This document shows positions 9,551 to 17,661 of a stretch of DNA of 64,000 bases, piece after piece. Every line of letters begins with the position of its first letter. Position 1 is the first letter of the stretch. A program made the position numbers and the translations under genes. The notes under the pieces were generated by a model, which was not told where the DNA came from, did no database searches, and worked only from the letters and a program-made list of their open reading frames with translations. The stretch is from an uncultured bacterium (GTDB taxonomy: Bacteria; Bacteroidota; Bacteroidia; Bacteroidales; Bacteroidaceae): positions 37,186 through 101,185 of the forward strand of contig CAJMMQ010000008.1 in assembly GCA_905214625.1 (NCBI GenBank), read 5' to 3'.

Positions 9551-9580
9551 TTGCTTAATCGTGTAGCTTACTTATATTTG
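9551..9580 (+). promoter_or_regulatory. Probable promoter of the T9SS-type secreted protein
   Basis: TTG (9551-9553), 19 bp, then TATATTTG (9573-9580) match both Bacteroidota elements at ideal spacing. The start codon is 31 bp downstream. Confidence 0.7.
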
Positions 9581-9610
9581 TATATAGTTTAATTTAAAAA
9601 TCTTACTATT

Positions 9611-11884
9611 ATGAAAAAATGTCTATTTTCCATGTTGGCACTCACAGTAGTTTGCCTATGGGTTGGAAACAGCGCAAATGCGCAGAGAATTTATAATGTA
9701 AATTATTCAAATAATAAGCAAAAATTTGAAAACTTCAAGATTTTTGAAGAACAGACATTTGGAAATATACGGAGAATTCGCACAAACAAAAAAACTCTTG
9801 CTTCTGAAGATTTGATAAATGTTACTTTAGAATTAAAATATAATCCAGATATATTTTTACCTATATATGGAGCTGCTTATAATTCCGATATTACTGCTGA
9901 AGTTGGTTATAAAGGAAATAATAAGATTGATATGTCTATCCCCAAGGGGGTGTATGATTTTATGTGTGATTTTTCTATGACATTAGATAATACAAGTGTT
10001 ATTGCTCATTGTGTAAGAGAACTTGTTGATGTTGTAAAAGATACAACTGTGGTCCTTGATGCAGGAGAAATTTCTAGACGAGTTAGTGTTAAATCTTATT
10101 CTCCAACTGGCGAATTATGTTATGTTCCAAAATATGATGAAGAATCAAATGTTATTATTGATGAGGGAACTGTTGACAATATGCATATTTCAAGTTTTTA
10201 TTTGTTAAAAGGATATGGATATGTGTCGGGAATTACAGGTGGATTTAGTTCTGATTTTGGTGATGAAGATGGAGCTTCTGAATATGATTTTTATGTTAAT
10301 GAACTTAGTGACCGTTATATTTTGGCTCAAAGTCGTATTTCTGAAGAGAATGGAATGTATTATGTGAATAAATTTGTTACAGAAGGAACTGAAAAAAAAG
10401 TATTATCAAATAACCCTAATGATTTTTGCCTATATGAAGCAAAGTATGATTTTAGTCCTCTTGGAGAAAAAATGGATGAACACTTTACGGCTTTAGACCT
10501 TATAAATATGTATAATTATAAAGAACTAACCAATGTTAGTTTGAAGAATACAAAGCGTTTATCTTCTGAAAATATGATAAAGATTTTTATTGATGCACCA
10601 AAAGAAATAGAGAGTGTAAATGATAAATTTGACATTATGGTTTATCCTAAAATTAGTGATTATACATATTCGCGCATAAGAGAATTTTCATACGGTGATG
10701 TGGTATATAGAGATACTGTTTTTACTGATCTTTATAATATAGGTTTGCCTATGTTTATTGATAAAATGGGAATAGAATATGTAAATAATGGGCATGCCGC
10801 TTATGGAAATTATGCATTTCAGATACCAGCACCAGAAGAAGGTAAAGATATAGAAATGTTTGAATATCCAGGTCATCCTTCATTTTCATATACAGATAGC
10901 AAAATAAAGATGGGATATGGGAATAGTTGTCCTATAAATGCATTTATGGCTAGAAATTTATTTGACGATGCTTATAATTGGAATGTCTCTTATTTATCAC
11001 CATGTTATATTGGAAGATTGGGGGAAATCCGTATGAGTGATCTTTATGTTCTAAAGATGAGTCTGAAATATAATGGAGAAGAAGTGTTAGGCAATTTCAA
11101 CCAATTGGATAGCTTGATGACTGCATGGGCAGAGGAAAAACATCCATATGGTGAAATAGACTTGACTCTCACAAATGAGAATGTAGATGTTGACGGTATA
11201 TCTGGCTATAATTTAACCCGAATAATATATGATCAGCGTAAAGAAGATTGGACCGCACCAACGTTACAGATGCTTCATTTTAAAAATACTGATGGTATGA
11301 TAACAGACCGCTTTGATGTTCCGCAAGACGGAATATTGGAATTTTGCGGTGGCGATTTTAATCTTCAGAATAAAAATGATTTATTTTACTTCGACTGCAA
11401 GGAGCAAGCCGTAGCCGTTGCTTATTCACCTTACGGACAGGACAGCTGGACTGAACTTGCCGTTGATGAGATACCTGAACTTTACCGCATGCCGGGCTTT
11501 GGCTATTTCTATCTTGGCTCGCTTGAAAGCGTAAACCGTGAGAGCAGTAACGGATGGTATGATTTGAAGATAACATTAACTGACGCTTCGGGCAATATGC
11601 AGGAACAGACCATAAGCCCAGCCTTCCGCATAGGAAACGTTACAGGTGTTAGTGAGACTTTGCAAAGCACGATGTCTCTGCGCCATGTTGGTCGACAGCT
11701 TTATGTTGATGGTGTAGACAATGCTGGTGTGTCGGTCTATACTGCTGATGGTATGTGTGTTGTTAAGGCTGCTGATGCAGTTACTCGTCCGGTCTCTCTC
11801 GGCAACGTTGCTCCTGGTATGTATGTGGTTAGGGCCACAGCTGCTGATGGCAGACAGATAGTCAGAAAAATAACAGTACACTAA
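9611..11884 (+). CDS. Large secreted protein with T9SS type A-like C-terminal sorting domain
   Basis: Of 757 residues, the first 24 form a signal peptide (cleavage near NSANA-QR). The C-terminal about 75 residues have the T9SS sorting pattern: VSVYTADGMCVVKAA, then NVAPGMYVVRATAADG and terminal RQIVRKITVH. The long middle is Asp/Asn/Tyr-rich and unlike any enzyme I recognise. Two weakly similar halves, each with a KELTNVSL- or LINVTLEL-like phrase, hint at repeated beta domains. Predicted fate is export through the type IX machinery to the surface. Codons for roughly residues 1-590 are very AT-rich (18 G+C of 60 at 9841-9900), but the last about 165 residues are not (33 of 60 at 11401-11460), so the gene is compositionally mosaic. 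Confidence 0.75.
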   Translation: MKKCLFSMLALTVVCLWVGNSANAQRIYNVNYSNNKQKFENFKIFEEQTFGNIRRIRTNKKTLASEDLINVTLELKYNPDIFLPIYGAAYNSDITAEVGYKGNNKIDMSIPKGVYDFMCDFSMTLDNTSVIAHCVRELVDVVKDTTVVLDAGEISRRVSVKSYSPTGELCYVPKYDEESNVIIDEGTVDNMHISSFYLLKGYGYVSGITGGFSSDFGDEDGASEYDFYVNELSDRYILAQSRISEENGMYYVNKFVTEGTEKKVLSNNPNDFCLYEAKYDFSPLGEKMDEHFTALDLINMYNYKELTNVSLKNTKRLSSENMIKIFIDAPKEIESVNDKFDIMVYPKISDYTYSRIREFSYGDVVYRDTVFTDLYNIGLPMFIDKMGIEYVNNGHAAYGNYAFQIPAPEEGKDIEMFEYPGHPSFSYTDSKIKMGYGNSCPINAFMARNLFDDAYNWNVSYLSPCYIGRLGEIRMSDLYVLKMSLKYNGEEVLGNFNQLDSLMTAWAEEKHPYGEIDLTLTNENVDVDGISGYNLTRIIYDQRKEDWTAPTLQMLHFKNTDGMITDRFDVPQDGILEFCGGDFNLQNKNDLFYFDCKEQAVAVAYSPYGQDSWTELAVDEIPELYRMPGFGYFYLGSLESVNRESSNGWYDLKITLTDASGNMQEQTISPAFRIGNVTGVSETLQSTMSLRHVGRQLYVDGVDNAGVSVYTADGMCVVKAADAVTRPVSLGNVAPGMYVVRATAADGRQIVRKITVH

Positions 11885-11936
11885 AATGAAACATAGCAAA
11901 ATGTGCTGATTTTGTAAGCATTACATTTCTTTATTA

Positions 11937-11970
11937 CTGCCGGACTTTATAATCCGGCAGTTTTTGTTTT
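11937..11970 (+). terminator. Intrinsic terminator after the T9SS-type gene
   Basis: CTGCCGGA (11937-11944) pairs with TCCGGCAG (11953-11960), followed by TTTTTGTTTT. It lies 53 bp after the stop. Confidence 0.85.
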
Positions 11971-12148
11971 CATATTTTTCAGATTTGTGATTTTGTATAA
12001 TACGATTATTATGCTGAAATTTAAACGTCTGATTTGGTTAAATCTGATGACTTACGATTATTGAATTTATGCAAATACAAGATAAAGCAAGTATAATTAG
12101 CTTTAACAAAAAACGTCTTATTTGTTTCATTGTTTCCGTTTTTAGTGC

Positions 12149-12156
12149 TATTTTTG
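12149..12156 (+). promoter_or_regulatory. Probable -7 element for lpxB
   Basis: TATTTTTG matches TAnnTTTG, 42 bp before the lpxB start; a TTG occurs at 12130-12132, slightly close at 16 bp. Confidence 0.5.
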
Positions 12157-12197
12157 CATGTCTAGTTTATTAAGAACAATTATTTTAAACAACCATA

Positions 12198-13352
12198 ATG
12201 AAATATTATCTTATTGCCGGTGAGGCAAGTGGCGACCTTCATGCGTCGCGGCTTATGCAGTCGCTCAGAAGAGTCGACGGCGAGGCTGAGTTCCGTTTCT
12301 TCGGAGGCGACCTTATGTCGGCTGCCGGAGGCATGCGTGTGCGCCACTATCGCGACTTGGCTTACATGGGTTTTGTGCCTGTTCTGCTGCATCTTAGAAC
12401 CATATTCAGAAACATGGCTTTCTGTAAGCGCGACATAACAGAGTGGCATCCTGATGTGGTGATATTGGTTGATTATCCGGGTTTTAATCTCGACATAGCC
12501 AAGTTTCTGCATGCCAAGACTTCAATACCTGCGTATTATTACATCTCGCCAAAGATTTGGGCATGGAAGGAGTACCGCATAAAGAACATAAAGCGCGATG
12601 TCAGCGAACTGTTCTCCATTCTGCCTTTCGAGGTGCCCTTCTTTGAAGGCAAGCACGGCTACAAGATACACTATGTGGGCAATCCTACGGCCGACGAGGT
12701 GAGCGGATTCTTGAAGACCTACACCGATTCTTACGACGAGTTCTGCTCTAAAAACGGGCTCGACTCACGCCGTCCTGTCATTGCTTTGCTGGCCGGAAGC
12801 CGCAAGCAGGAGATAAAGGACAATCTGCCGGCCATGATAGAGGCTGCCTCGCGCTTTGCCGACAAGTATCAGCTTGTGGTGGCGGGAGCGCCGTCGATAA
12901 GTGCTGACTATTATGCCGGGTTCATATCCGGACAGCCCGTAAAGATAGTCTACGGACAGACTTACGAACTGCTCGCCCATTCGCGTGCGGCTGTTGTAAC
13001 CAGCGGAACGGCCACTCTTGAGACGGCTCTGTTCAACGTGCCGCAGGTGGTGTGCTACGAAACTCCTATACCAAAGGTCATCGCCTTTCTCCGTAAACAT
13101 CTGTTGAAGGTTAGATACGTTTCGCTTGTCAATCTCATTGCCGACCGTGAGGTGGTCAGGGAGCTTGTTGCCGACACATTTTCTGTTGATAACATTGCCG
13201 CTGAACTGTCGCGTCTGCTGCCCGACGGAGCTTGTCGCAGCAGCATGATTGATGGATATGCCGAAGTGCGCAGAAGGCTCGGCGACAAAATAGCTCCCGA
13301 CAACGCGGCTGAGATCATGGTGCGGCTGCTGAAGAAAGAGGTCGACGAATAG
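12198..13352 (+). CDS. lpxB: Lipid-A-disaccharide synthase LpxB
   Basis: A full-length LpxB (384 residues). The signature start YYLIAGEASGDLHASRLMQS is followed by FFGGDLMSAAGG, DYPGFNLDIAKF, YYISPKIWAWKEYRIKNIKR and the nucleotide-sugar region LAGSRKQEIKDNLP and VTSGTATLETALFNVPQVVC. It condenses UDP-diacylglucosamine with lipid X to form the lipid A disaccharide at the inner membrane. Its own -7 element suggests transcription independent of surE, the neighbour I recall in relatives. Downstream lies a 670-bp repeat-rich gap. Confidence 0.96.
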   Translation: MKYYLIAGEASGDLHASRLMQSLRRVDGEAEFRFFGGDLMSAAGGMRVRHYRDLAYMGFVPVLLHLRTIFRNMAFCKRDITEWHPDVVILVDYPGFNLDIAKFLHAKTSIPAYYYISPKIWAWKEYRIKNIKRDVSELFSILPFEVPFFEGKHGYKIHYVGNPTADEVSGFLKTYTDSYDEFCSKNGLDSRRPVIALLAGSRKQEIKDNLPAMIEAASRFADKYQLVVAGAPSISADYYAGFISGQPVKIVYGQTYELLAHSRAAVVTSGTATLETALFNVPQVVCYETPIPKVIAFLRKHLLKVRYVSLVNLIADREVVRELVADTFSVDNIAAELSRLLPDGACRSSMIDGYAEVRRRLGDKIAPDNAAEIMVRLLKKEVDE

Positions 13353-13454
13353 CCCGTGTGGAATATTTTTGCCACGGCATTTCTGTCTTCACCAGTGCAG
13401 TTGTATGTGCTATTGAATAAAATTCTTTTATTTGCTTAAAATAACACGGCCGTT

Positions 13455-13640
13455 TCTGATTAAAAAGTGGCCGGTTTACGCCTCAAAAGTGGCCGAGTTT
13501 TGACCCGTAACTCGGCCACTTTTGATTTATAACTAAATGCCTTGTTATTGCTTACAGTATACACTATGGCGCATGTCTGTATTGAAAAATGTTTATGTAC
13601 GGAGTCTGTTTTGCTTACGATTTTTCGCCTAAAAATTATC
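13455..13640 (+). repeat. Dispersed repeat R1, copy a
   Basis: CAAAAGTGGCCGAGTT (13484-13499) pairs perfectly with AACTCGGCCACTTTTG (13509-13524). A degenerate extra arm (AAAAAGTGGCCGG) precedes it, and a tail containing TTGCTTACAGT and TTTTGCTTACGATTTTT follows. The hairpin and the tail recur at 44415-44600 and, inverted, at 59525-59660. Confidence 0.8.
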
Positions 13641-13759
13641 ATGCCGGTTGAACGTATTGAAATTTTTACTAATTTTGTATCGGCTAATGATGAAAAACAT
13701 CAACCGAAATGAAACAGATTTACAGACTTAACCCTAGATTAGACGTTATGATTTAGCCT

Positions 13760-13900
13760 GTATTTTTGCTTTATATTAAGTGGATTATCGTTTGATTTTT
13801 CGCAGTCATAGCGGGCTATGTCAAGAAAGGCCGGAGGAAAAGTCGCCAATAAAAGACAAAAAGACGGCTGAAAGCATGAACATACCAAACTTATATACGG
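13760..13900 (+). repeat. Dispersed repeat R2, copy A
   Basis: The core CGCAGTCATAGCGGGCTATG (13801-13820) contains the palindrome CATAGC-GG-GCTATG (807-812/815-820 of this kilobase). The left arm has TTTATATTAAGTGGATT and the right arm AAAGACGGCTGAAAGCAT-type sequence. The reverse complement of 36345-36475 matches both arms. Confidence 0.8.
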
Positions 13901-13958
13901 TCTAATGACTTAGGCTTAATGTGGAATGATTTGCGAACATTTTTGCGAACAGCAGATT

Positions 13959-13989
13959 TTTGTGCATTGTGCTAAATCGAGTAATTTTG
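13959..13989 (+). promoter_or_regulatory. Probable promoter of the GLPGLI/barrel operon
   Basis: TTTG (13959-13962), 19 bp, then TAATTTTG (13982-13989); the start ATG at 14025 is 35 bp downstream. This supports 14025 rather than an upstream ATG at 13926, which would lie before the promoter. Confidence 0.7.
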
Positions 13990-14024
13990 CTTATAAAAAT
14001 AATAAAATTAAACTGTTTGAACTT

Positions 14025-14858
14025 ATGAAGAGAATTTGTGTTATACATTATTTGTCTTTATTTCTTCTTGCTTTGTGCAGTCATGTACCGTCGGCGGCTC
14101 AGTCGGACACAGCTGTCATGCGTATCAGTTATGACGCTAAGTTTAAGACTTGTGTTGAAAGACCGGAAATGCAAGACGAGATGGAACTGCTTATTGGCAA
14201 TAAGTGGAGCAAGTTTTATTCTTCGGCAAACATACGACAACAGCATGTGCTTGACAGCGTGGTGCAGGCCACGGGTGGACAACTGCAACAGGCTTTGGCT
14301 GCAAGCACACGGATGAGAGGAAGTGGAACGCTTGGGCAGAAATATATGGTGATGAAGAATTATCCGGCTGACGGTAAACTTACTTATACACTTAATCTGC
14401 ATGGTTTTGCCCTTAAGTCTGAGGAGAATATGCCTGCGTTTGACTGGCAACTGGCCGACGGCGACTCGATAATAGCCGAGTATCACTGCAACAAGGCAAG
14501 GACAAAGTTTCGCGGACAGACATGGACGGTGTGGTATGCGCCTGACATCGCCGTGAGCGACGGTCCTTGGAAGCTGTGCGGACTGCCGGGACTTATAATG
14601 AAGGCTGAAACAGATAACGGCTGTTTCTCGTTTGTATGCACGGCTGTAAGAAAGGGCAGGGGAAAAAGCATTACGATGGAAAAGACAAAATATAAATCTG
14701 TTGAGCCGAAAGAGCTGCAAAAGATTACAGAAATGGAGATTACCGATCCTGTAGGGCTGATGACGAGGCTGACGGGCCTTGCTCCGTCTGTCAGTAAGGG
14801 CAGAACGAAGCAAAGAAAGGTTACGCCGGTACTTATAGAAGACTATGACTGTGAGTGA
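14025..14858 (+). CDS. GLPGLI family protein
   Basis: Starting at 14025 gives MKRICVIHYLSLFLLALCSH, a good signal peptide. The frame is open back to 13926, but that upstream ATG precedes the promoter. The family-naming motif is visible in WKLCGLPGLIMKAETD, about residue 185-200, in a protein of 277 residues, a normal length. GLPGLI proteins are exported Bacteroidota proteins of unknown function, very often encoded beside a TonB-receptor-like barrel. Here the next gene overlaps it by 14 bp, so the two are translationally coupled and probably work together in the envelope. Confidence 0.88.
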   Translation: MKRICVIHYLSLFLLALCSHVPSAAQSDTAVMRISYDAKFKTCVERPEMQDEMELLIGNKWSKFYSSANIRQQHVLDSVVQATGGQLQQALAASTRMRGSGTLGQKYMVMKNYPADGKLTYTLNLHGFALKSEENMPAFDWQLADGDSIIAEYHCNKARTKFRGQTWTVWYAPDIAVSDGPWKLCGLPGLIMKAETDNGCFSFVCTAVRKGRGKSITMEKTKYKSVEPKELQKITEMEITDPVGLMTRLTGLAPSVSKGRTKQRKVTPVLIEDYDCE

Positions 14859-17403
14859 CGGCAGAACCATACGCATGGCGCTTGTCCTGTTTGCGTGGCT
14901 TTTGGCAGCAACGGCTTACGGACAGGTTATAACGGGACGGGTTGTCAACTCGGACAACAGTCCTGTCGACAAGGCTTCTGTATATATTAAAAACGGCAAG
15001 TCGGCAGTGGCTTATGGATTCACCGACAAGCAAGGCATGTTTGCCGTAGACTGTAAAGGCCGGCAGTGCGACACGATGGAGGTGCGCAAGATTGGTTACT
15101 CTAAACTGTCTATTGCTCTTAGGCATTACAGCAGCGACAAGGCTATAGTGCTCAGCGAGCATGCCACAGAACTTAAGGAAGTGGTTGTAAAGTCGCAGTG
15201 CATCAGGCAGGAGGGCGACACGCTCAACTATCTTGTGAGCGCCTTTCGTGGCAAGCAAGACCGCACCATAGCCGACGTTATCAGAAAAATGCCAGGACTT
15301 ACCGTAAATGATGACGGCTCGATAGAATATCAGGGCACGAAGATAAACAAATTCTATATTGAAGGCATGGATTTGCTTGGCGGTAAGTATGCGCAGGCGT
15401 CAGATAACATTGATGCAGGAAAGGTGAAAAAGGTGCAGGTGCTTGAACGGCATCAGCCCATACGTGCGCTGAAGGATACAAAGTTCAGCGATCAGGCAGC
15501 ACTCAACATCGTGCTGACCGACAGCGCAAAAAATGTGTGGAGTCACACCTTCGACCTGTCAACGGGAGCTTCGTTGACCGAAAGTCCCGACTGGCTTTAT
15601 GACAATCGCATCGTCTCAATGCTGTTTTCGCGCAAGGTGCAGAGCATAAGTATGTATAAGAACAACAATACCGGTAAGAACATCGGACTGGAAGTAACGC
15701 CTATGTCGGCATATCTCGACGACTCGGCACCAGTGGACGATGGTATGCTTGGCAACATATCGCTGCCGGCACCGGCCATTGACGCCTCGCGCAGCAGATT
15801 TAATCATACTCATCTGTTTGCAACTAACTGGCTGCTGAAGACGCATGGCGGCAATGACTTGAGGATACAGCTCGACGGCATGACTGACATGACTGAACAG
15901 CGGCAGACATCCACCACGGTATATACGGCGGCAGGCGGTGCTGCCATTGTGCAGGACGTATCGGCTGAGAGCCGTCACGACGCCTTGTCGGCTGAGGTGC
16001 TTTACAGGCAGAACACCGAAAGACAGTATCTTACAAACGATGTCAGGGGATATGTTGACTTCGACCGCAGCAGCGGCTTGTCGATATTGAACGGCGTTGA
16101 GACAAGAGAGATGGTGAAACCGCGTCAGGGCTACATCACGGACAAACTGTCGTTTGTGCGCAACATCACCCGTCGCCACTCGCTTTCAGCCAACGCTTAC
16201 CTCTCGCTCAACTGGCTGCCGGGCAGTCTGCTGCTTGCCGACTCAACCATGCAGCGCCTTCGCCAGCGCAGCGTCCTTGCCGGATGTAACGCCTATTTCG
16301 GACAAAAGTTTGGTGCGTTTTATCTTAATTATAATATAGGTACAGACATGAAGGCGCAGCATATAGGCGTAAGCCGGCAGGATGTGGATGCCGTAAGGAA
16401 GTACACCGAATGGCGCACTTTCCTGAAACCGTCGCTGTCGTATAAGACCGCCATTATTAATCTTGTTGCATCGGCGCCTGTTTACTGGACAAGCCGGACG
16501 TATGGCATACAGCATAAGGACAACATTACATTTGAGCCTAATCTGTTTTTCAGGGCTATGCCCGTTTCCGATTTCGGCATAACGGCAACGTATAACTGCT
16601 CGTGGAAGCCCGAAGGCTTTTTGTCAATGCTCGACATACCTGTGTTCACCGATTACATCACGAAGACAGAAGGACTGGGCAAGCTCAGCAACACATTGAT
16701 GCACACGGCAAGCGCCAATATAGAATATAAGAATGTTATAAAAGGCCTGTTTGCCACTGTCGGGTATGTCTTTACCAATATGCGCAATCAGCGGCTTTAC
16801 TCAATGAATGTGGACGGCAATGTGTATGAGTCGCGGGCCACTGACCTTACATCAAACAGCGTCATGCACGGATTAAACTGCCGTGTAAGCGAGAGCTGGA
16901 ACGTGGCTCATCTGGTTACTACGCTGTCAGGGCGATGGCAGTGGAGTGATTATAACATGCTCTTGCAGAATGTGCTTACGCCGTTTCAGACGCAGATGGC
17001 CGGAGCTACGGCAACAGTCTCGCTCCAGCCTTGCAGCTGGTTCTCTGTCGAAGAGCAGAGTCAGTTCAGCTATGTCAGACAGGAGTGCCGTTCGGGCGCC
17101 TCGTTGCCGTCGTCGCTAAGTTCATTCAGCCACAGTCTGAAGTGCTATTTCATGCCCGGCCGCTTTAACATAGAGTTAAGCAACGAGATATATCACAGCA
17201 ACGACAAGGCTGTTTCGTTCACTTATTTTGCCGACTTGTCGGTATCTTATCGCACCAAACGTTATGAAGTGAGCCTGACATGCAGCAATATTTTGGGAAA
17301 GGAAGAATATGAGCGCCGCCAGATAACCGATACTCAGCAGATGTACACCGTTACAAGGCTGAGACCTCGTGAATGTATGGTGAGGGTTGAATTTAGTTTA
17401 TAA
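14845..17403 (+). CDS. TonB-receptor-like outer membrane barrel with carboxypeptidase-regulatory domain
   Basis: After a signal peptide (true start may be the ATG at 14875, MALVLFAWLLAA), residues about 25-105 form a CarboxypepD_reg-like beta domain (ITGRVVNSDNSPVDKASVYI). A plug-like region (about 125-225: IADVIRKMPGLTVNDDGSI, then KVKKVQVLERHQPIRAL) and a long beta-barrel ending in RECMVRVEFSL follow. No TonB box was recognised, so energised transport is unproven. It is the partner of the GLPGLI protein, which it overlaps by 14 bp. The pair is flanked on both sides by R2 repeats. Substrate unknown. Confidence 0.82.
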   Translation: MTVSDGRTIRMALVLFAWLLAATAYGQVITGRVVNSDNSPVDKASVYIKNGKSAVAYGFTDKQGMFAVDCKGRQCDTMEVRKIGYSKLSIALRHYSSDKAIVLSEHATELKEVVVKSQCIRQEGDTLNYLVSAFRGKQDRTIADVIRKMPGLTVNDDGSIEYQGTKINKFYIEGMDLLGGKYAQASDNIDAGKVKKVQVLERHQPIRALKDTKFSDQAALNIVLTDSAKNVWSHTFDLSTGASLTESPDWLYDNRIVSMLFSRKVQSISMYKNNNTGKNIGLEVTPMSAYLDDSAPVDDGMLGNISLPAPAIDASRSRFNHTHLFATNWLLKTHGGNDLRIQLDGMTDMTEQRQTSTTVYTAAGGAAIVQDVSAESRHDALSAEVLYRQNTERQYLTNDVRGYVDFDRSSGLSILNGVETREMVKPRQGYITDKLSFVRNITRRHSLSANAYLSLNWLPGSLLLADSTMQRLRQRSVLAGCNAYFGQKFGAFYLNYNIGTDMKAQHIGVSRQDVDAVRKYTEWRTFLKPSLSYKTAIINLVASAPVYWTSRTYGIQHKDNITFEPNLFFRAMPVSDFGITATYNCSWKPEGFLSMLDIPVFTDYITKTEGLGKLSNTLMHTASANIEYKNVIKGLFATVGYVFTNMRNQRLYSMNVDGNVYESRATDLTSNSVMHGLNCRVSESWNVAHLVTTLSGRWQWSDYNMLLQNVLTPFQTQMAGATATVSLQPCSWFSVEEQSQFSYVRQECRSGASLPSSLSSFSHSLKCYFMPGRFNIELSNEIYHSNDKAVSFTYFADLSVSYRTKRYEVSLTCSNILGKEEYERRQITDTQQMYTVTRLRPRECMVRVEFSL

Positions 17404-17469
17404 GGAGTAAAAAATGAGTCCTGACAATATAATATGGTTTTTGTTTTAAATCTAAATCGTTAGAATTCG

Positions 17470-17570
17470 GTGTATTTTTGTTTGCATTTACGCAGTCATA
17501 GTGGGCTATGTCAAACGAAAATCCGCTCAATATAAAGCAAATATCCCGGCAGAATCCTAATGCCCGTGGG
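17470..17570 (+). repeat. Dispersed repeat R2, copy B (two left arms)
   Basis: Core CGCAGTCATAGTGGGCTATG at 17491-17510. The left side (TGTATTTTTGTTTGCATTT) resembles the copy A left arm. The right side (ATCCGCTCAATATAAAGC, then CAGAATCCTAATG) is the same arm inverted, as seen to the right of the core in copy C. So this copy looks like left arm-core-inverted left arm. Confidence 0.75.
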
Positions 17571-17587
17571 TTAAATATAGATACAAA

Positions 17588-17630
17588 ACCGGCGCCATGC
17601 TTTCATCTGATATTGAAGCATGGCGCCGGT
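17588..17630. terminator. Bidirectional hairpin between convergent barrel gene and cdsA
   Basis: ACCGGCGCCATGCTT (17588-17602) pairs perfectly with AAGCATGGCGCCGGT (17616-17630), with short T-rich flanks on both strands. Confidence 0.75.
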
Positions 17631-17661
17631 TGTTTGGTTATATTGCTTGTTTACGTGCTAA

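Larger units (their letters stand above)
11885..12197 (+). other. Intergenic region between the T9SS-type gene and lpxB
   Basis: This 313-bp gap holds a clear terminator at 11937-11970, an AT-rich stretch without recognisable content, and an lpxB -7 element at 12149-12156. Confidence 0.6.
13353..14024. other. Repeat-rich intergenic region, lpxB to GLPGLI gene
   Basis: This 672-bp gap contains one copy each of the two dispersed repeat families (R1 near 13455-13640, R2 near 13760-13900) and the GLPGLI promoter (13959-13989). No convincing coding sequence was seen. Confidence 0.7.

Noticed and set aside
14058..14876. Minus-strand open frame of 272 codons opposite the GLPGLI gene
   Set aside because: The plus-strand gene has a promoter, signal peptide and family motif; the antisense frame has none.
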